Below are positions 4,432 through 5,187 of a DNA stretch of 5,187 bases, piece after piece. How positions within the stretch are numbered: position 1 is the stretch's first letter; each line of letters starts with the position of its first letter. The translations under genes were made by a program, and so were the position numbers. Origin of the DNA: Nitrososphaerota archaeon (GTDB taxonomy: Archaea > Thermoproteota > Nitrososphaeria > Nitrososphaerales > JAHFOH01); the NCBI GenBank assembly GCA_023266955.1, contig JAHFOH010000110.1, forward strand, positions 1 through 5,187. The letters are read 5' to 3'. The notes beneath the pieces were generated by a model. That model was not told where the DNA came from, made no database searches, and saw only the letters and a list, made by a program, of their open reading frames with translations.

Positions 4432-5187
4432 TTAGGTGACTGAATGCTGCCATCTTAGGATATACTCTGGGAGCTTTAGACCTCTTTCTTCAATCTTTTC
4501 CACCAGATAGATAGGAAGGGGGCTGAGGGCGAAGGCAGCTTTGATGTAGAAACTATTGGGTTGTCCCGGCTTGCCATCACCCTTAACTGTCAAGAAGGTG
4601 TCTGAAAGAGAGGCAATTGAGCTGTCGGAATTACCTACAACTGAAGCCACGTTGCCCCCCATCTTCTTGAAGTTTCTGCACCACCCAGCCACAATCTCTG
4701 TCTCGCCGCTTGATGAGACGACAACCAAAATATCTCCAGCTCGTGGAGAGGGCGTGTTTGATTCGCCGGCCACGTATATATGGTCGCCAATAGCTCTCTT
4801 CACATGACCCACACGGACAGCCGTCATTCTAGCAACTTCTTGACTGCTGCCGAGACCAGCGAAGAAGCAGGAGCGTCTCTGCTCCAAAGCCTCCGTAAGA
4901 TAGTTGAAGAATTCCGATGCTACAACTTCATCCACTAAAACTCCTATCTCTTTGAATAATTCGATTGAACGGCTCATTACTCTCTCGGGTCTAGTATCTT
5001 CAAACATCACTTCAGCCATTGAATGAAATAGTACACCACTACCTAGAATGAAGAGGTCCTCCAGGATTCCATGAGTGCGAAACTCCCTAGTGTCTTCAGA
5101 GCCATCTGTCTGCTCCCTGCCCTTCAGAACAAGTGTCGTCCCATATTTGCTTCCTAACTTGCCTATGGGAGATTCTCGGTCAGAAGT
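4432..5187 (-). CDS. Tandem SIS-domain sugar-phosphate protein (partial, N-terminus off the right edge)
   Basis: The minus frame is open from the right edge to the TAA at 4432: 251 visible residues. The ATG at 5019 is internal, because 56 codons upstream of it are also coding. Those 56 residues read like the end of a first SIS domain: SDRESPIGKLGSKYGTTLVL resembles the SNPxSPLAKLAD strand-loop-strand of hexuloisomerases, followed by KGREQTDG, a linker, and ILGSGVLFHSMAEVMFED, at the place of the usual LGTLFExxxxxFLD helix. A second, whole SIS domain follows: FFAGLGSSQEVARMTAVRVGH (sugar-phosphate loop), YVAGESNTPSPRAGDILVVV, then the SSSGETE phosphate loop, NVASVVGNSDSSIASLSDTFLTV, and a closing GQPNSFYIKAAFALSPLPI helix. 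SIS domains bind or isomerise phosphosugars, and 6-phospho-3-hexuloisomerase is the closest style. Neither domain has the Glu expected after Phe in that helix (FH and FY here), so isomerase activity is uncertain; a sensor or two-domain isomerase is possible. Confidence 0.82.
   Translation of the reverse strand, partial: TSDRESPIGKLGSKYGTTLVLKGREQTDGSEDTREFRTHGILEDLFILGSGVLFHSMAEVMFEDTRPERVMSRSIELFKEIGVLVDEVVASEFFNYLTEALEQRRSCFFAGLGSSQEVARMTAVRVGHVKRAIGDHIYVAGESNTPSPRAGDILVVVSSSGETEIVAGWCRNFKKMGGNVASVVGNSDSSIASLSDTFLTVKGDGKPGQPNSFYIKAAFALSPLPIYLVEKIEERGLKLPEYILRWQHSVT

Noticed and set aside
5017..5019. ATG at 5019 as the start of the SIS protein
   Set aside because: The frame is open and SIS-like for a further 56 codons to the window edge, so this Met is internal.
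1..5187. CRISPR array, tRNA or rRNA genes, insertion sequence, toxin-antitoxin or defence genes
   Set aside because: No spaced direct repeats, no cloverleaf or rRNA-like sequence, no transposase or terminal repeats, and no such protein motifs were seen on either strand.

Overview
This window looks like a piece of an archaeal chromosome, most likely a mesophilic or moderately thermophilic member of the Thermoproteota (Bathyarchaeia or a related group). That placement is inference. It rests on a coenzyme-F420-dependent luciferase-like oxidoreductase, sugar-phosphate SIS domains of the hexuloisomerase type, a TIGR00266/AIM24 protein, an archaeal-style pterin dehydratase, a binding protein without a signal peptide, and TATA-like boxes about 24-35 bases ahead of GTG, TTG and ATG starts, as expected for leaderless or short-leader archaeal mRNAs. 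Starts are mixed: several genes open with GTG or TTG.

Layout. (1) 1-318, minus: N-terminal 106 codons of a HAD-superfamily phosphatase of the deoxyribonucleotidase type, cut by the left edge. (2) About 319-856: no intact gene. At 456-734 lies a decayed ABC-2 transporter locus, in which the start of an ATPase (Walker A still readable, several frameshifts) is joined to what looks like the last residues of a permease, as if the middle of an ATPase-permease pair had been deleted. (3) 857-1588, plus: AIM24/TIGR00266 protein. (4) 1589-1695: two adjacent perfect inverted repeats. (5) 1696-1977, plus: pterin-4a-carbinolamine dehydratase. It converges on (6) 2010-2846, minus: a BtuF/FecB-fold binding protein without a signal peptide. 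An A5T7 tract between the two can end transcription in both directions. (7) 2847-2962: divergent promoter region with a perfect 18-base dyad. (8) 2963-3292, plus: small unrecognised helical protein. (9) 3374-4408, plus: F420-dependent oxidoreductase that aligns closely with mycobacterial glucose-6-phosphate dehydrogenase Fgd1 but differs at every sugar-phosphate-binding position I can check. (10) 4432-5187, minus: a protein with two SIS domains in tandem, running off the right edge.

The genes do not form one obvious operon: orientation changes repeatedly and most genes appear to have their own promoter. The nearest thing to a shared theme is sugar-phosphate or cofactor chemistry. The F420 enzyme and the tandem SIS protein sit tail to tail, 23 bases apart, and both look like variants of known sugar-phosphate enzymes with changed key residues. 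I see no tRNA, rRNA, CRISPR array, insertion sequence or defence system, and no clear sign of a wholly new multi-gene system. The best leads are the altered Fgd-like active site, the tandem SIS protein with unusual active-site segments, and the collapsed ABC-2 locus.
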